Source: Pseudomonas putida (lineage in GTDB: Bacteria > Pseudomonadota > Gammaproteobacteria > Pseudomonadales > Pseudomonadaceae). Taken from it: 64,000 nt of DNA. The position numbers were made by a program, and so were the translations under genes. Each line of letters opens with the position of its first letter. Position 1 is the stretch's first letter. Below, in pieces: positions 35,578 to 45,480 of the stretch. The stretch spans positions 3,100,001 to 3,164,000 of the forward strand of contig NZ_CP026115.2 of the NCBI RefSeq assembly GCF_009883635.2, written 5' to 3'. The notes below the pieces were generated by a model. The model saw only the letters and a program-made list of their open reading frames with translations. It made no database searches and was not told where the DNA came from.

Positions 35578-36672
35578 TCAGCCTGGCTTATAAGCCTCAA
35601 GCGCTTTCAGCCGCTCACCTTTGAGGGCCTCGCCCAGGCCTTGGCCGGTCAGCCCGGCTTCCACCAGCGGCTTCACGTCCACTGCCCGGGCCGCAGCTGC
35701 TGCTCCGCGCAGATAATCGGCCTGTGGATAGCCTCCAGATGTGGCCATCTCGCACGCGGCAATGAAGTCATCGAAACGCTGCGGCCGTCGATACACATCG
35801 AACTTCTGTAGCATTTCCAGCAAGTTTGCAGGCGCTAGCTGCAAAGCGTCGTCGGCCTTCCCGGCAAACTCACCCACCAGCACGGCCAGTTCCTGGCATT
35901 CCCGCGGCGCCTTGAAACGCTGGTTGAGCGCCTTGATCGCGGCTGGCTCCAGCCCTCGCAGCAAGCACGCCCAGCGCACAGCCAGCGGCTGTTGATGGTC
36001 TGCCGCCCGATGCAGTGCTGCGAGCGTATCCGCGCTGTGTTCCAGTTCCGGCATCAATTCCTTCAGGGCGCCACAGGCGCGCAGCACCTTGATGAAAACC
36101 TGCGGCTCGCTTTCCATCAGCGCCCGCTCGATCTCCTTCCAGCTGCGTTCAGCCGTCAGTGCCTGCAACTCGCCCGATTCGGCGATCTGCTTCATCAGCG
36201 CCAGGGTTTCCTCGGCGACGCGGAAACCCAGTGACGCGTAGCGCGCGGCAAAGCGGGCAACACGCAGTACACGCAAGGGATCTTCGGCGAACGCGGGGGA
36301 AACATGGCGAAGGATGCGATGTTCAAGGTCGTCCTGGCCGTGGTAGGGGTCGTAGACTGCGCCCTGTTCATCTTCGGCCATCGCATTGATGGTCAGATCT
36401 CGACGGATAAGGTCCTCTTCCAGCGTCACGTCGGGGCTAGCGTGAAAAGTGAACCCGCCATAACCGCGCCCGCTCTTGCGCTCGGTGCGCGCCAGGGCAT
36501 ATTCCTCGCCCGTCTTCGGATGCAGGAAAACCGGGAAATCAGCGCCGACCGGGCGAAAACCCTGGGCGTGCATTTCCTCGACCGTGGCGCCGACCACCAG
36601 CCAGTCGATATCGCTGACCGGGCGCCCGAGCAGGCGGTCGCGTACTGCGCCGCCGACTTTGTAGATGTGCAT
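35578..36672 (-). CDS. cca: CCA-adding tRNA nucleotidyltransferase without an HD domain
   Basis: A 364-residue class II enzyme that builds or repairs the 3' CCA of tRNA. It has [24 protein letters not shown] at the N-terminus (quoted as location; the metal-binding aspartates are in DIDW), [10 protein letters not shown], and [17 protein letters not shown]. coli CCA has 412 residues and a C-terminal HD phosphohydrolase domain; here the corresponding region (after about residue 215) has no HD or HxxxxD pattern, so phosphatase activity is not expected. It follows spoVR by 54 bases on the same strand. Confidence 0.95.
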   Translation of the reverse strand: MHIYKVGGAVRDRLLGRPVSDIDWLVVGATVEEMHAQGFRPVGADFPVFLHPKTGEEYALARTERKSGRGYGGFTFHASPDVTLEEDLIRRDLTINAMAEDEQGAVYDPYHGQDDLEHRILRHVSPAFAEDPLRVLRVARFAARYASLGFRVAEETLALMKQIAESGELQALTAERSWKEIERALMESEPQVFIKVLRACGALKELMPELEHSADTLAALHRAADHQQPLAVRWACLLRGLEPAAIKALNQRFKAPRECQELAVLVGEFAGKADDALQLAPANLLEMLQKFDVYRRPQRFDDFIAACEMATSGGYPQADYLRGAAAAARAVDVKPLVEAGLTGQGLGEALKGERLKALEAYKPG

Positions 36673-36726
36673 GTGCAGCCTCCATTACTGCCCACAGGAT
36701 ACCCTGTCGGCAGCAACGGCGGTGCA

Positions 36727-38295
36727 TCAGAGGTGGTGGATGACGGCGAGGTCCATGCGCCCGTAGTCGCCGCTCTCGGCATGCTCCCCACGCGGCGGCA
36801 TGTGATGGGTCTTGACCAGCTGGTCGCCCTGTACGGTCTCCAGGTGGATATCGAAGCCCCACAGGCGGTGCAGATGCTTGAGCACTTCCTCGGTGGAGTC
36901 GCCCAACGGTTTGCGGTTGTGCTGCTGGTGGCGCAAGGTCAGCGAGCGATCGCCACGGCGGTCGATGCTCCAGATCTGCACATTGGGCTCGCGGTTGCCG
37001 AGGTTGTACTGGGCTGCCAGTTGCTCGCGAATGATCCGGTAGCCAGCTTCGTCATGGATGGCCGGTACCAGCAGGTCATCGCGCTGGTCGTCATCGAGGA
37101 TGCTGAACAGCTTCAGGTCACGCATCACCTTGGGTGAAAGGTACTGCAGGATGAAGCTCTCGTCCTTGAAGCTGCTCATGGCGAACTTGATGGTAGAAAG
37201 CCAGTCGCTGCCGGCAATGTCGGGGAACCAGTGGCGATCTTCCTCGGTTGGGTTCTCGCACATGCGGCGGATGTCGGTGTACATGGCAAAGCCCAGCGCG
37301 TAGGGGTTTATGCCGCTGTAATACGGGCTGTCGAAACCGGGCTGGAACACCACGCTGGTGTGCGACTGCAGAAACTCCATCATGAAGCCTTCAGTGATCA
37401 GGCCTTCGTCGTACAGGTCGTTCATCAGGGTGTAGTGCCAGAAGGTCGCCCAACCTTCGTTCATCACCTGGGTCTGGCGCTGTGGGTAGAAGTATTGGGC
37501 GATCTTGCGCACGATGCGCACCACTTCGCGCTGCCAGGGTTCCAGCAGCGGGGCGTTCTTCTCGATGAAATAGAGGATGTTTTCCTGCGGTTCAGAAGGG
37601 AATCGCGCATCGTCGCGCTCGCCGCCTTTTTCGGCGCCCTTTGGAATGGTGCGCCACAGGTCGTTGATCTGCCGCTGCAGGTGCTCTTCACGGTCTTTCT
37701 GGCGCCGACGTTCTTCTTCGGCGGAGATCGGATAGGGGCGCTTGTAGCGATCCACGCCGTAGTTCATCAGCGCGTGGCAGGAGTCGATCAGGTCTTCCAC
37801 GGCATCGATGCCATGACGTTCCTCGCACTGGGCGATGTACTGCTTGGCGAACACCAGGTAATCGATGATCGACGTGGCGTCGGTCCAGGTGCGGAACAGG
37901 TAGTTGCCCTTGAAGAAACTGTTGTGGCCATAGCAGGCGTGAGCAATCACCAGTGCCTGCATGCACATGGTGTTTTCTTCCATCAGGTAGGCGATGCAAG
38001 GATCGGAGTTGATCACGATCTCGTAGGCCAGGCCCATCTGGCCCCGGCTGTAGGACTTCTCGGTACTGAGGAACTGCTTGCCGTAAGACCAGTGGTGATA
38101 ACCCAGCGGCATGCCGACGGAGGCGTAGGCATCCATCATCTGCTCGGCGGTGATCACCTCGATCTGGTTGGGGTAGGTATCCAGGGCGTAACGCTCGGCC
38201 AGCCGGCTGATTTCTCGGTCGTAGGTCTGGATCAGCTCGAACGTCCACTCGGACCCGGTGGAAATGGGTTGGCGTCTCTGTGCTCTGGCGGTCAT
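36727..38295 (-). CDS. SpoVR-family protein (YcgB)
   Basis: A 522-residue cytoplasmic protein of the SpoVR/YcgB family, widespread in bacteria and of unknown biochemical role. Typical stretches are [22 protein letters not shown] and [10 protein letters not shown], where His and Glu residues suggest a metal site. Its ATG overlaps the stop of the DUF444 gene (ATGA), and the pair follows prkA. This three-gene set is conserved in proteobacteria and is tied to stationary phase and nitrogen or carbon starvation. Confidence 0.93.
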   Translation of the reverse strand: MTARAQRRQPISTGSEWTFELIQTYDREISRLAERYALDTYPNQIEVITAEQMMDAYASVGMPLGYHHWSYGKQFLSTEKSYSRGQMGLAYEIVINSDPCIAYLMEENTMCMQALVIAHACYGHNSFFKGNYLFRTWTDATSIIDYLVFAKQYIAQCEERHGIDAVEDLIDSCHALMNYGVDRYKRPYPISAEEERRRQKDREEHLQRQINDLWRTIPKGAEKGGERDDARFPSEPQENILYFIEKNAPLLEPWQREVVRIVRKIAQYFYPQRQTQVMNEGWATFWHYTLMNDLYDEGLITEGFMMEFLQSHTSVVFQPGFDSPYYSGINPYALGFAMYTDIRRMCENPTEEDRHWFPDIAGSDWLSTIKFAMSSFKDESFILQYLSPKVMRDLKLFSILDDDQRDDLLVPAIHDEAGYRIIREQLAAQYNLGNREPNVQIWSIDRRGDRSLTLRHQQHNRKPLGDSTEEVLKHLHRLWGFDIHLETVQGDQLVKTHHMPPRGEHAESGDYGRMDLAVIHHL

Positions 38296-39563
38296 GTGGC
38301 TAACCTGCGCTGGAAGAGTTCACGGAAGACCGGGTAGATATCGCCGGCCGATACCAACTGCTGCTGGGCGAATGTGTCGGGGAAAGCCTCGCCGATTCGC
38401 TCGTACTCGTACCACAACGCCTGGTGCTCACGCGGGGTGATCTCAACGTAAGTGTAGTACTGCACATGCGGCATTATCTGCTTGGACAGGATCTCGCGGC
38501 AGATCGGCGAGTCGTCGTTCCAGTTGTCACCATCGGAGGCCTGGGCGGCATAGATGTTCCAGTCGGCGGCCGGGTAACGTTCGGCCATGATCTCCTGCAT
38601 CATCTTCAACGCACTGGAAACGATGGTGCCGCCGGTTTCTCGGGAGTAGAAGAATTCTTCCTCGTCGACTTCGCGGGCGCTGGTGTGGTGGCGGATGAAG
38701 ACCACCTCGATACGGTCGTAGTTACGCTTGAGGAACAGGTACAGCAGGATGAAGAAGCGTTTGGCGATGTCCTTGGTGGCCTGGGTCATCGAGCCGGACA
38801 CGTCCATCAGGCAGAACATCACCGCCTTGGAACTGGGGTTGGGCTGCTTGACCAGCAGGTTGTACTTGAGGTCGAAGGTGTCAAGGAAGGGCAGGCGGTT
38901 GATGCGTGCCTTGAGCCGTTCGATTTCCTGTTCGACTTCCTGGATGTCGGTGAAATTGTCGGGTTCCTCGACTTTCAGCCGGTCCAGTTCCTTCTGTGCT
39001 TCGCGCAGCAGCGCACGGCTGCTGCCGGTCAGGGCGATGCGCCGGGCGTGGGCCGAGCGCAGGGTGCGGACAATGTTGATGCGTGACGGGTTGCCTTCGT
39101 TGGCGATACCGGCTCGTACGGTCTTGAAGGTGTCGGCGCCGGTCAGGTGGCGTTTGACCAGATTGGGCAGTTCGAGGTCTTCGAACATGAATTCGAGGAA
39201 CTCTTCCTGGGTGATCTGGAAGACGAAATCGTCCATGCCCTCGCCGGAATTGCCGGCCTTGCCGCGACCACTGCCACCTCCGCCGCCTTGCGGCCGAGGG
39301 ATGTGCTCGCCTGCAGTGAACTCCTTGTTGCCTGGGTGCACGATGGTCTGCTTGCCGCCACGACCATGGTGCAGTACCGGTTCATCGATGTCCCGTCCCG
39401 GAATGCTGATCTGTTCACCGTGTTCCATATCCATGATGGAACGCCGGCTCACGGCCTCTTCGACGGCCTTCTTGATGTGTTCACGGTAACGCCGCAGAAA
39501 GCGCTGGCGGTTGACCGTGCTCTTGTTCTTGCCGTTCAGGCGTCGGTCGATAACGTAGCTCAT
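38292..39563 (-). CDS. yeaH: DUF444 / YeaH-family protein with a VWA-like domain
   Basis: A 423-residue protein of the YeaH/YhbH family. The N-terminal third is basic ([20 protein letters not shown]) with a Gly/Arg-rich linker ([12 protein letters not shown]), and the C-terminal part has a von Willebrand factor A-like site ([15 protein letters not shown]), which includes a MIDAS DxSxS motif. It is the middle gene between prkA and spoVR. The ATG at 39563 has ggaggg seven bases before it; ten extra upstream codons would lie over the intergenic repeat. Confidence 0.93.
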   Translation of the reverse strand: MSYVIDRRLNGKNKSTVNRQRFLRRYREHIKKAVEEAVSRRSIMDMEHGEQISIPGRDIDEPVLHHGRGGKQTIVHPGNKEFTAGEHIPRPQGGGGGSGRGKAGNSGEGMDDFVFQITQEEFLEFMFEDLELPNLVKRHLTGADTFKTVRAGIANEGNPSRINIVRTLRSAHARRIALTGSSRALLREAQKELDRLKVEEPDNFTDIQEVEQEIERLKARINRLPFLDTFDLKYNLLVKQPNPSSKAVMFCLMDVSGSMTQATKDIAKRFFILLYLFLKRNYDRIEVVFIRHHTSAREVDEEEFFYSRETGGTIVSSALKMMQEIMAERYPAADWNIYAAQASDGDNWNDDSPICREILSKQIMPHVQYYTYVEITPREHQALWYEYERIGEAFPDTFAQQQLVSAGDIYPVFRELFQRRLAT

Positions 39564-39582
39564 GGTCCCTCCGGTAGCTGGG

Positions 39583-39704
39583 AGCAGCTGCAAGCCACAA
39601 GCTTCAGGCTGCAGGAAAGAGCAGCCGCCGCTGCTGCAAGCTACGGCGCCGGGCTTGCGCCCGGCGCTGGGCAGCTTGAAGCGTGCGGCTTGTAGCTTGC
39701 CGCT
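39583..39704. repeat. Intergenic imperfect inverted repeat between prkA and yeaH
   Basis: The gap has two arms related as imperfect inverted repeats (agctgcaagccacaagcttc on one side, and gcagcttgaag, ggcttgtagcttgc on the other) around a perfect 9-base hairpin, gcgccgggc-ttgc-gcccggcgc at 39646-39667. This resembles a second family of dispersed pseudomonad repeats distinct from the REP pairs. It may tune yeaH-spoVR expression relative to prkA. Confidence 0.7.
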
Positions 39705-41627
39705 TTATTGCGATTTCCTGACCCGCAGGTACCATTCCGACAGCAGGCGCACCTGTTTGTCGGTGTAGCCACGCTCCACCATCCGCGTGACGAAGTCGTT
39801 GTGCTTCTGTTGGTCCTCCTTGCTGGCCTTGGCGTTGAAGCTGATGACCGGCAGCAGGTCCTCGGTGTTGGAGAACATTTTCTTCTCGATCACCACCCGC
39901 AGCTTCTCGTAGCTGAGCCAGCTCGGGTTCTTGCCATTGTTGTTGGCACGGGCACGCAGCACGAAGTTGACGATTTCGTTGCGGAAGTCCTTCGGATTGC
40001 TGATGCCTGCCGGTTTCTCGATCTTTTCCAGCTCTTCGTTGAGGGCGATGCGGTTGAGGATCTCGCCGGTCTCCGGGTCGCGGTACTCCTGGTCCTGGAT
40101 CCAGAAGTCGGCGTACAGCACATAGCGGTCGAAGATGTTCTGGCCGTATTCGCTGTAGGACTCGAGGTAGGCGGTCTGGATTTCCTTGCCGATGAACTCG
40201 ATGTAGCGCGGTGCCAGGTACTCCTTCAGGTAGCGCAGGTAGCGCTCGCGGACTTCGGCCGGGAACTGTTCCTGCTCGATCTGCTGTTCCAGCACATACA
40301 GCAGGTGCACCGGGTTGGCTGCCACTTCATGCGGGTCGAAGTTGAACACCTTGGAGAGGATCTTGAAGGCGAAGCGGGTCGACAGGCCGTTCATGCCTTC
40401 GTCCACGCCCGCCGCATCGCGGTACTCCTGGATCGACTTGGCTTTCGGGTCGGTGTCCTTGAGGTTTTCGCCGTCGTAGACGCGCATCTTCGAGTAGATG
40501 TTGGAGTTTTCCGGCTCCTTGAGGCGCGAGAGCACGGTGAACTGGGCAAGCATCTTCAGCGTGTCTGGCGCGCAATGGGCCTTGGCCAGCGAGCTGTTGA
40601 CCAGCAACTTGTCGTAGATCTTGATCTCATCGCTGACGCGCAGGCAGTACGGCACCTTGACGATGTAGATCCGGTCGATGAACGCCTCGTTGTTCTTGTT
40701 GTTGCGGAAGGTGTGCCACTCCGATTCGTTGGAGTGGGCCAGCAGGATACCGGTATAGGGAATGGCCCCAAGGCCCTCGGTACTGTTGTAGTTGCCTTCC
40801 TGGGTGGCGGTGAGCAAGGGGTGCAGGACCTTGATCGGCGCCTTGAACATCTCGACGAACTCCATCAGGCCTTGGTTGGCCCGGCACAGTGCGCCCGAGT
40901 AGCTGTAGGCATCGGCGTCGTTCTGCGGGAATTCTTCGAGTTTGCGGATATCCACTTTACCGACCAGGGCGGAGATGTCCTGGTTGTTCTCGTCACCCGG
41001 CTCGGTCTTGGCGATGGCGATCTGGTTGAGGATCGAGGGGTAAAGCTTCACCACCTTGAACTTGCTGATATCACCGCCGAATTCCTGCAGGCGCTTGGTG
41101 GCCCAAGGCGACATGATGGTGTTCAGGTAGCGCCGCGAGATGCCGTACTCTTCCTCGAGAATGGCCCCGTCTTCGGTGGCATTGAACAAGCCCAGGGGGG
41201 ACTCGAACACCGGTGAGCCCTTGATGGCGTAGAAGGGCACCTTTTCCATCAGCTGCTTGAGTTTCTCGGCCAGCGACGATTTACCGCCGCCTACCGGGCC
41301 CAGCAGATAGAGGATCTGTTTCTTCTCTTCCAGGCCTTGGGCGGCATGGCGGAAGTACGAAACGATCTGGTCGATGCACTCTTCCATGCCATGGAAGTCG
41401 GCAAAGGCCGGATACCGGCGAATGACCTTGTTGGAGAAGATTCGCGACAGCCTGGAGTTGGTAGAGGTGTCGATCAGTTCTGGCTCACCGATGGCCAGCA
41501 ACAGCCGTTCAGCCGCCGATGCGTAGGCACTGCGATCCTCTTTGCACAGCTCGAGGTACTCCTGCAGCGAGAGTTCTTCCTGGCGCGTAGACTCGAAGCG
41601 TTGTTGGAAGTGGCTAAAAATACTCAT
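39705..41627 (-). CDS. prkA: PrkA-family serine protein kinase / AAA+ protein
   Basis: A 640-residue protein with an N-terminal AAA+ ATPase-like domain (P-loop GPVGGGKSS at about residues 109-117) and a C-terminal PrkA kinase-type region. In Bacillus PrkA acts in sporulation as a kinase or protease, and the E. coli homologue YeaG helps survival under nitrogen starvation. The sequence is complete and of usual length. It is the first gene of the prkA-yeaH-spoVR operon, and its promoter should lie in the 285-base gap to glpE. Confidence 0.93.
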   Translation of the reverse strand: MSIFSHFQQRFESTRQEELSLQEYLELCKEDRSAYASAAERLLLAIGEPELIDTSTNSRLSRIFSNKVIRRYPAFADFHGMEECIDQIVSYFRHAAQGLEEKKQILYLLGPVGGGKSSLAEKLKQLMEKVPFYAIKGSPVFESPLGLFNATEDGAILEEEYGISRRYLNTIMSPWATKRLQEFGGDISKFKVVKLYPSILNQIAIAKTEPGDENNQDISALVGKVDIRKLEEFPQNDADAYSYSGALCRANQGLMEFVEMFKAPIKVLHPLLTATQEGNYNSTEGLGAIPYTGILLAHSNESEWHTFRNNKNNEAFIDRIYIVKVPYCLRVSDEIKIYDKLLVNSSLAKAHCAPDTLKMLAQFTVLSRLKEPENSNIYSKMRVYDGENLKDTDPKAKSIQEYRDAAGVDEGMNGLSTRFAFKILSKVFNFDPHEVAANPVHLLYVLEQQIEQEQFPAEVRERYLRYLKEYLAPRYIEFIGKEIQTAYLESYSEYGQNIFDRYVLYADFWIQDQEYRDPETGEILNRIALNEELEKIEKPAGISNPKDFRNEIVNFVLRARANNNGKNPSWLSYEKLRVVIEKKMFSNTEDLLPVISFNAKASKEDQQKHNDFVTRMVERGYTDKQVRLLSEWYLRVRKSQ

Positions 41628-41843
41628 GACGTCACCTCGCTCGATACGTGGAGACGACGCCGGATCAGTCAGCTGATGCTGGCATGCAATCGGGTTGGCC
41701 GATTGCTGTATACCCCCCAGAACACCCTGTAACGCTACCGATGACCCGCACGCCGGTGTACCGGCTCTCCCCTTTTTCTGGATGGCCTGCGCTTAAGAAT
41801 AGTTGGTTATCCGCAAGATCAAGGGCGGGCGGCGGAGAAGTTG

Positions 41844-41857
41844 CGAACGACCGTTCG
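41844..41857. promoter_or_regulatory. Palindrome in the glpE-prkA gap
   Basis: cgaacgaccgttcg is a perfect 6+6 inverted repeat with a 2-base spacer about 215 bases upstream of the prkA start. The form resembles small repressor operators (for example of TetR type), but no protein can be named. Next to it a GC hairpin (gcccgcgt ... acgcgggc, 41874-41891) follows the glpE stop and may end that transcript. Confidence 0.4.
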
Positions 41858-41912
41858 TCAGGTTGGCTGCGAGCCCGCGTGGGACGCGGGCTGCAGTAAA
41901 AATGAAAAAAAT

Positions 41913-42242
41913 TTATTCGGCAGCGCTCTGGGCGGTCTCGGCCGGGTAGGTGCTACGCCACAGTTCGAAGCCGCCATCGACGCTGTACACGTCGGAGAAG
42001 CCCTGGCCGACCAGGTAGGCGGCTGCGCTCTGGCTGGAGTTGCCGTGGTAGCAGACCACCAGAGTCGGGGCATCCAGGTCGGCATTGCGGATGAACTCGG
42101 CGACCGAGTGGTTATCCAGATGCTTGGCGCCGGTGATGTGGCCGGCGGCAAAGGCTTGCGAGTCGCGAATGTCGACGACTACCGCACCTTGCGCGCGCAA
42201 GGCGAGGGCCTGCTCGGGAGGGATGCGCTTGAATTCGCTCAT
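41913..42242 (-). CDS. glpE: Thiosulfate sulfurtransferase GlpE (single-domain rhodanese)
   Basis: A 109-residue rhodanese that transfers sulfane sulfur to acceptors such as thioredoxin or cyanide. The active-site loop is CYHGNSS with the catalytic Cys64, and [19 protein letters not shown], the family N-terminal CH2A-type motif, precedes it (quoted for location). Length matches E. coli GlpE (108). The ATG at 42242 has an agag site. It is the last gene of the lptD operon, 14 bases after apaH. Confidence 0.94.
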   Translation of the reverse strand: MSEFKRIPPEQALALRAQGAVVVDIRDSQAFAAGHITGAKHLDNHSVAEFIRNADLDAPTLVVCYHGNSSQSAAAYLVGQGFSDVYSVDGGFELWRSTYPAETAQSAAE

Positions 42243-42256
42243 GGGTACGGTTCTCT

Positions 42257-43123
42257 TCAGGGTTGATCGTTCAGTGTAGTGGCTTGTGGCGGCGGGCGGA
42301 CATGGCCGTCGTCCGTGCAGTCGCAGCGGTGGTATTCGCCGCTGTCGACGTTGTACAGAGTCATGGCGCCGCCCCACACGCAGCCGGTGTCGAGGGCGAT
42401 GATGTCGGGTTCGTTGACCTGGCCTTGGAGTGCAGCCCAGTGGCCGAAGATGATCTTCACGTGGCGCGAGCGGCGGTCCTTGTGCGCGTACCAGGGCTTG
42501 AAGCCCTTGGGCGCGGTGTCGAGGCCTTCCTTGCTCTTGAGGTCGAGCTTGCCTGCCGCGGTGCAGAAGCGCATCCGCGTGAGGTAGTTGGTGATCACCC
42601 GCAGGCGCTCGATACCGGTCAGGCTCTTGCTCCACTTGTTCGGCTCGTTGCCGTACATGCCGTCGAGGTAGAGTCGCAGGCGGTTGTCGTCGCGCAGTAC
42701 TTGCTCGACCTCTTGGGCCAGTTGCAGCGCCTGGCCGAGGGTCCATTGCGGCGGGATACCGGCATGGACCAGGGCGATGCCGCGGGGTTCGTCGTAATGC
42801 AGAAGTTTCTGTTGACGCAGCCAGTCGAACAATTGGTCGGCGTCCGGCGCTTCGATGATCTCGCGCAGGGTGTCGCTTTTCTTCAGGCGCTCGACGTTGT
42901 GCCAGGCGGCCAGCAGGTGCAGGTCGTGGTTGCCCAGCACGCACACCAGCGATTGGCGGATCGAATAGAGGTAACGCAGGGTTTCCAGCGACTCGGGGCC
43001 GCGGTTCACCAGGTCGCCAACCAGCCACAGGCGGTCGACCGCCGGGTTGAAGTTGACCCGTTCGAGCAGGCACTTGAGCGGCCCCAGGCAGCCTTGCAGG
43101 TCTCCGACGGCATAGGTGGCCAT
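42257..43123 (-). CDS. apaH: Symmetrical diadenosine tetraphosphatase ApaH
   Basis: A 288-residue metallophosphoesterase that splits Ap4A into two ADP and, in other bacteria, removes Np4 caps from RNA. The motifs GDLQGC (near residue 7), GDLVNRGP (about 36-43) and GNHD (about 64-67) supply the two-metal site, with HAG later. The start codon overlaps the apaG stop by one base (TGATG), so translation is coupled. Confidence 0.95.
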   Translation of the reverse strand: MATYAVGDLQGCLGPLKCLLERVNFNPAVDRLWLVGDLVNRGPESLETLRYLYSIRQSLVCVLGNHDLHLLAAWHNVERLKKSDTLREIIEAPDADQLFDWLRQQKLLHYDEPRGIALVHAGIPPQWTLGQALQLAQEVEQVLRDDNRLRLYLDGMYGNEPNKWSKSLTGIERLRVITNYLTRMRFCTAAGKLDLKSKEGLDTAPKGFKPWYAHKDRRSRHVKIIFGHWAALQGQVNEPDIIALDTGCVWGGAMTLYNVDSGEYHRCDCTDDGHVRPPPQATTLNDQP

Positions 43124-43503
43124 CAGTGCAGGGCCCCAGGCACCGCGAGGCGGAAGGGTGCGATCTCGGCTTCGAAGCGCTTGCCGTCTTCGGCGAACAT
43201 TTCGTAGCTGCCCTGCATGGTGCCGACGCGTGTGCTGATCACCGCGCCACTGCTGTAGGTATGGCTCTGGCCGGGCTCGATGGTCGGCTGCTGGCCGACT
43301 ACGCCGGCACCGCGCACCTCCTCGACTTCGCCATCACCGTTGGTGATCAGCCAGTGACGCGACAACAGCTTGGCTTTGACCGAGCCGTTGTTTTGCACGG
43401 TGATGGTGTAGGCGAAGGCGAAGCGACTGCTTTCGGGGTCGGATTGGTCTTTGAGGTAACGGGTCACGACGCTGACGTCGATCTGATAGCGAGGGTCGGA
43501 CAT
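43123..43503 (-). CDS. apaG: ApaG protein (Co2+/Mg2+ efflux protein family)
   Basis: A 126-residue protein with a fibronectin-III-like fold (DUF525), starting [17 protein letters not shown] and with [27 protein letters not shown] motifs. Its function is unclear. The ATG at 43503 matches homologues; nine extra upstream codons are possible but unsupported. It is coupled to apaH and separated from rsmA by a REP pair. Confidence 0.94.
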   Translation of the reverse strand: MSDPRYQIDVSVVTRYLKDQSDPESSRFAFAYTITVQNNGSVKAKLLSRHWLITNGDGEVEEVRGAGVVGQQPTIEPGQSHTYSSGAVISTRVGTMQGSYEMFAEDGKRFEAEIAPFRLAVPGALH

Positions 43504-43597
43504 GCAAGGGCCTTGGGCGAACTGACGCAATAATGCAGTCTAGGCCATTGGCGGGGGGGAGGGCCAGCGGTGTAGGGATTGGGGATTTGAGTTGTCT

Positions 43598-43688
43598 GTA
43601 CGGGCCTCTTCGCGGGACAAGCCCGCTCCTACAGGGGAACGCGATCAACTGTAGGAGCGGGCTTGTCCCGCGAAAGGGCCGGTGCAGG
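43598..43688. repeat. Inverted REP pair inside the lptD operon
   Basis: Copies at about 43606-43636 (ttcgcgggacaagcccgctc) and 43650-43675 (ctgtaggagcgggcttgtcc) are head to head. They stand between rsmA and apaG, genes cotranscribed in other bacteria, and so could attenuate transcription or protect the upstream mRNA from 3' decay. Confidence 0.92.
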
Positions 43689-43693
43689 CTGAA

Positions 43694-44494
43694 TCAGGCT
43701 TGCTGGATGGCCAGCTGATCGGCCAGGCGCACAAAGGCCGCCAGGTCGAGCTGTTCAGGGCGCAGGCTGCCATCCACGCCAGCGGCCTCGATGGCGGCGC
43801 TGTCGAGCAGTCCCTTCATAGTGTTGCGCAGGGTCTTGCGACGCTGGTTGAACGCTTCACGCACCACTTGCTCCAGCAAGCGTGCATCCTTGGCAGGGTG
43901 GGGCAGCACTTCGTGCGGCACCAGGCGCACGATCGCCGAGTCGACCTTCGGCGGCGGGTTGAACGCGCCTGGGCCCACGTTGAACAGGTGTTCCACGCGG
44001 CAATGGTACTGCACCATGATCGACAGGCGACCCCAGTCACCACCGCCAGGGCCGGCCGCCATGCGCTCGACCACTTCCTTCTGCAGCATGAAGTGCATGT
44101 CACGGATCAGCCCGGCGTGGCTGAGCAGGTGGAAGATCAGCGGGGTGGAGATGTTGTAGGGCAGGTTGCCGACCACTTTGAGGCTGCGTGGCGGCACGCC
44201 GAGCTGGTTGAAGTCGAACTTCAGGGCGTCGCCCTGGTGCAGGCGGAAATTGCCGCGGCCGGCAAACTTGTGTTGCAGGATCGGCACCAGGTCCTTGTCC
44301 AGTTCCACCACGTCCAGCTGGGCGCCACTGCCCAGCAGGCCTTCAGTCAGGGCGCCTTGGCCCGGGCCGATTTCCAGCAGGTGTTCGCCAGCTTTGGCGT
44401 TGATGGCGCGCAGGATGCGGTCGATGATGCCCGCATCGTGCAGGAAGTTCTGACCGAAGCGCTTGCGCGCCCGGTGTTGGTATTGCTCGTTCAT
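43694..44494 (-). CDS. rsmA: 16S rRNA dimethyladenosine transferase RsmA (KsgA)
   Basis: A 266-residue methyltransferase that dimethylates A1518 and A1519 of 16S rRNA in late small-subunit assembly. It has RFGQNFL near the N-terminus, the SAM-binding [15 protein letters not shown] (about residues 40-54), and the catalytic NLPYNIS motif near residue 113. Its ATG overlaps the pdxA stop (ATGA). Confidence 0.96.
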   Translation of the reverse strand: MNEQYQHRARKRFGQNFLHDAGIIDRILRAINAKAGEHLLEIGPGQGALTEGLLGSGAQLDVVELDKDLVPILQHKFAGRGNFRLHQGDALKFDFNQLGVPPRSLKVVGNLPYNISTPLIFHLLSHAGLIRDMHFMLQKEVVERMAAGPGGGDWGRLSIMVQYHCRVEHLFNVGPGAFNPPPKVDSAIVRLVPHEVLPHPAKDARLLEQVVREAFNQRRKTLRNTMKGLLDSAAIEAAGVDGSLRPEQLDLAAFVRLADQLAIQQA

Positions 44495-45480
44495 GGTCGG
44501 TTCTCGGCCATCTGGTAGGCGGTTTCCAGGGCGACGCGCAGGCTGCCTGTGTCGACCTTGCCGCTGCCGGCCAGGTCCAGGGCGGTGCCGTGGTCGACCG
44601 ATGTGCGGATGATCGGCAGGCCCAGTGTCACGTTGACGGCAGCGCCAAAGCCTTTGTACTTGAGTACGGGCAGGCCCTGGTCGTGGTACATCGCCAGCAC
44701 CGCGTCGCAGTGCTCCAGATATTTGGGGGTAAACAGGGTATCGGCCGGCAGCGGGCCGCGCAGGTCCATGCCTTCGGTACGCAGGCGGGCCAGCGTTGGC
44801 TCGATGATGTCGATTTCTTCGCGGCCAAGATGGCCGCCTTCCCCGGCATGCGGGTTGAGGCCGCAGACCAGGATGCGCGGGTTGGCAATGCCGAACTTGT
44901 CGCGCATGTCGGCGTGCAGGATGCGGGTGACCCGGTCCACGCGCTCGGCAGTGATGGCGTCGGCAATGTCCCGCAGCGGCAGGTGCGTCGTCACCAGGGC
45001 GACACGCAAGCCACGGGTGGCCAGCATCATTACCACTTGGGCGGTGCTGGTCAGGTCGGCAAGGAATTCGGTATGGCCGGAGAAGGCGATACCGCTTTCG
45101 TTGATCACGCCCTTGTGCACCGGCGCGGTGATCATCCCGGCGAATTGCCCGTCAAGGCAGCCTTGGCCGGCACGGGTCAGCGTTTCCAGCACGAACGCCG
45201 CGTTGGCCTTGTCCAGCTGGCCTGGCACCACTGGCGCGGCCAAGGGGGTATCCCACACATACAGGCTGCCGGCAGGCGCAGGCTGGTCGGGCCATTGGCC
45301 TGGCATTACCGGCAGCAGGCTGACAGCCAGCCCCAGCTGCGCGGCCCGCTCGGCGAGCAGGTCACGGCTGGTGATGGCAATCAGGGGATGGGGTTGGGCG
45401 TCGGCGGCGAGCAGCAGGCACAGGTCGGGGCCTATGCCGGCTGGTTCGCCGGGGGTGACGGCGAAGCGCAGGGGCTTCAC
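44491..45480 (-). CDS. pdxA: 4-hydroxythreonine-4-phosphate dehydrogenase PdxA
   Basis: A 329-residue NAD-dependent enzyme of pyridoxal-phosphate synthesis. The motifs [12 protein letters not shown] at the N-terminus, HTEFLADLT, and [14 protein letters not shown], with metal-binding histidines, are present. The start is GTG, overlapping the surA stop (GTGA), so it depends on coupled translation from surA. Confidence 0.95.
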   Translation of the reverse strand: MKPLRFAVTPGEPAGIGPDLCLLLAADAQPHPLIAITSRDLLAERAAQLGLAVSLLPVMPGQWPDQPAPAGSLYVWDTPLAAPVVPGQLDKANAAFVLETLTRAGQGCLDGQFAGMITAPVHKGVINESGIAFSGHTEFLADLTSTAQVVMMLATRGLRVALVTTHLPLRDIADAITAERVDRVTRILHADMRDKFGIANPRILVCGLNPHAGEGGHLGREEIDIIEPTLARLRTEGMDLRGPLPADTLFTPKYLEHCDAVLAMYHDQGLPVLKYKGFGAAVNVTLGLPIIRTSVDHGTALDLAGSGKVDTGSLRVALETAYQMAENRP

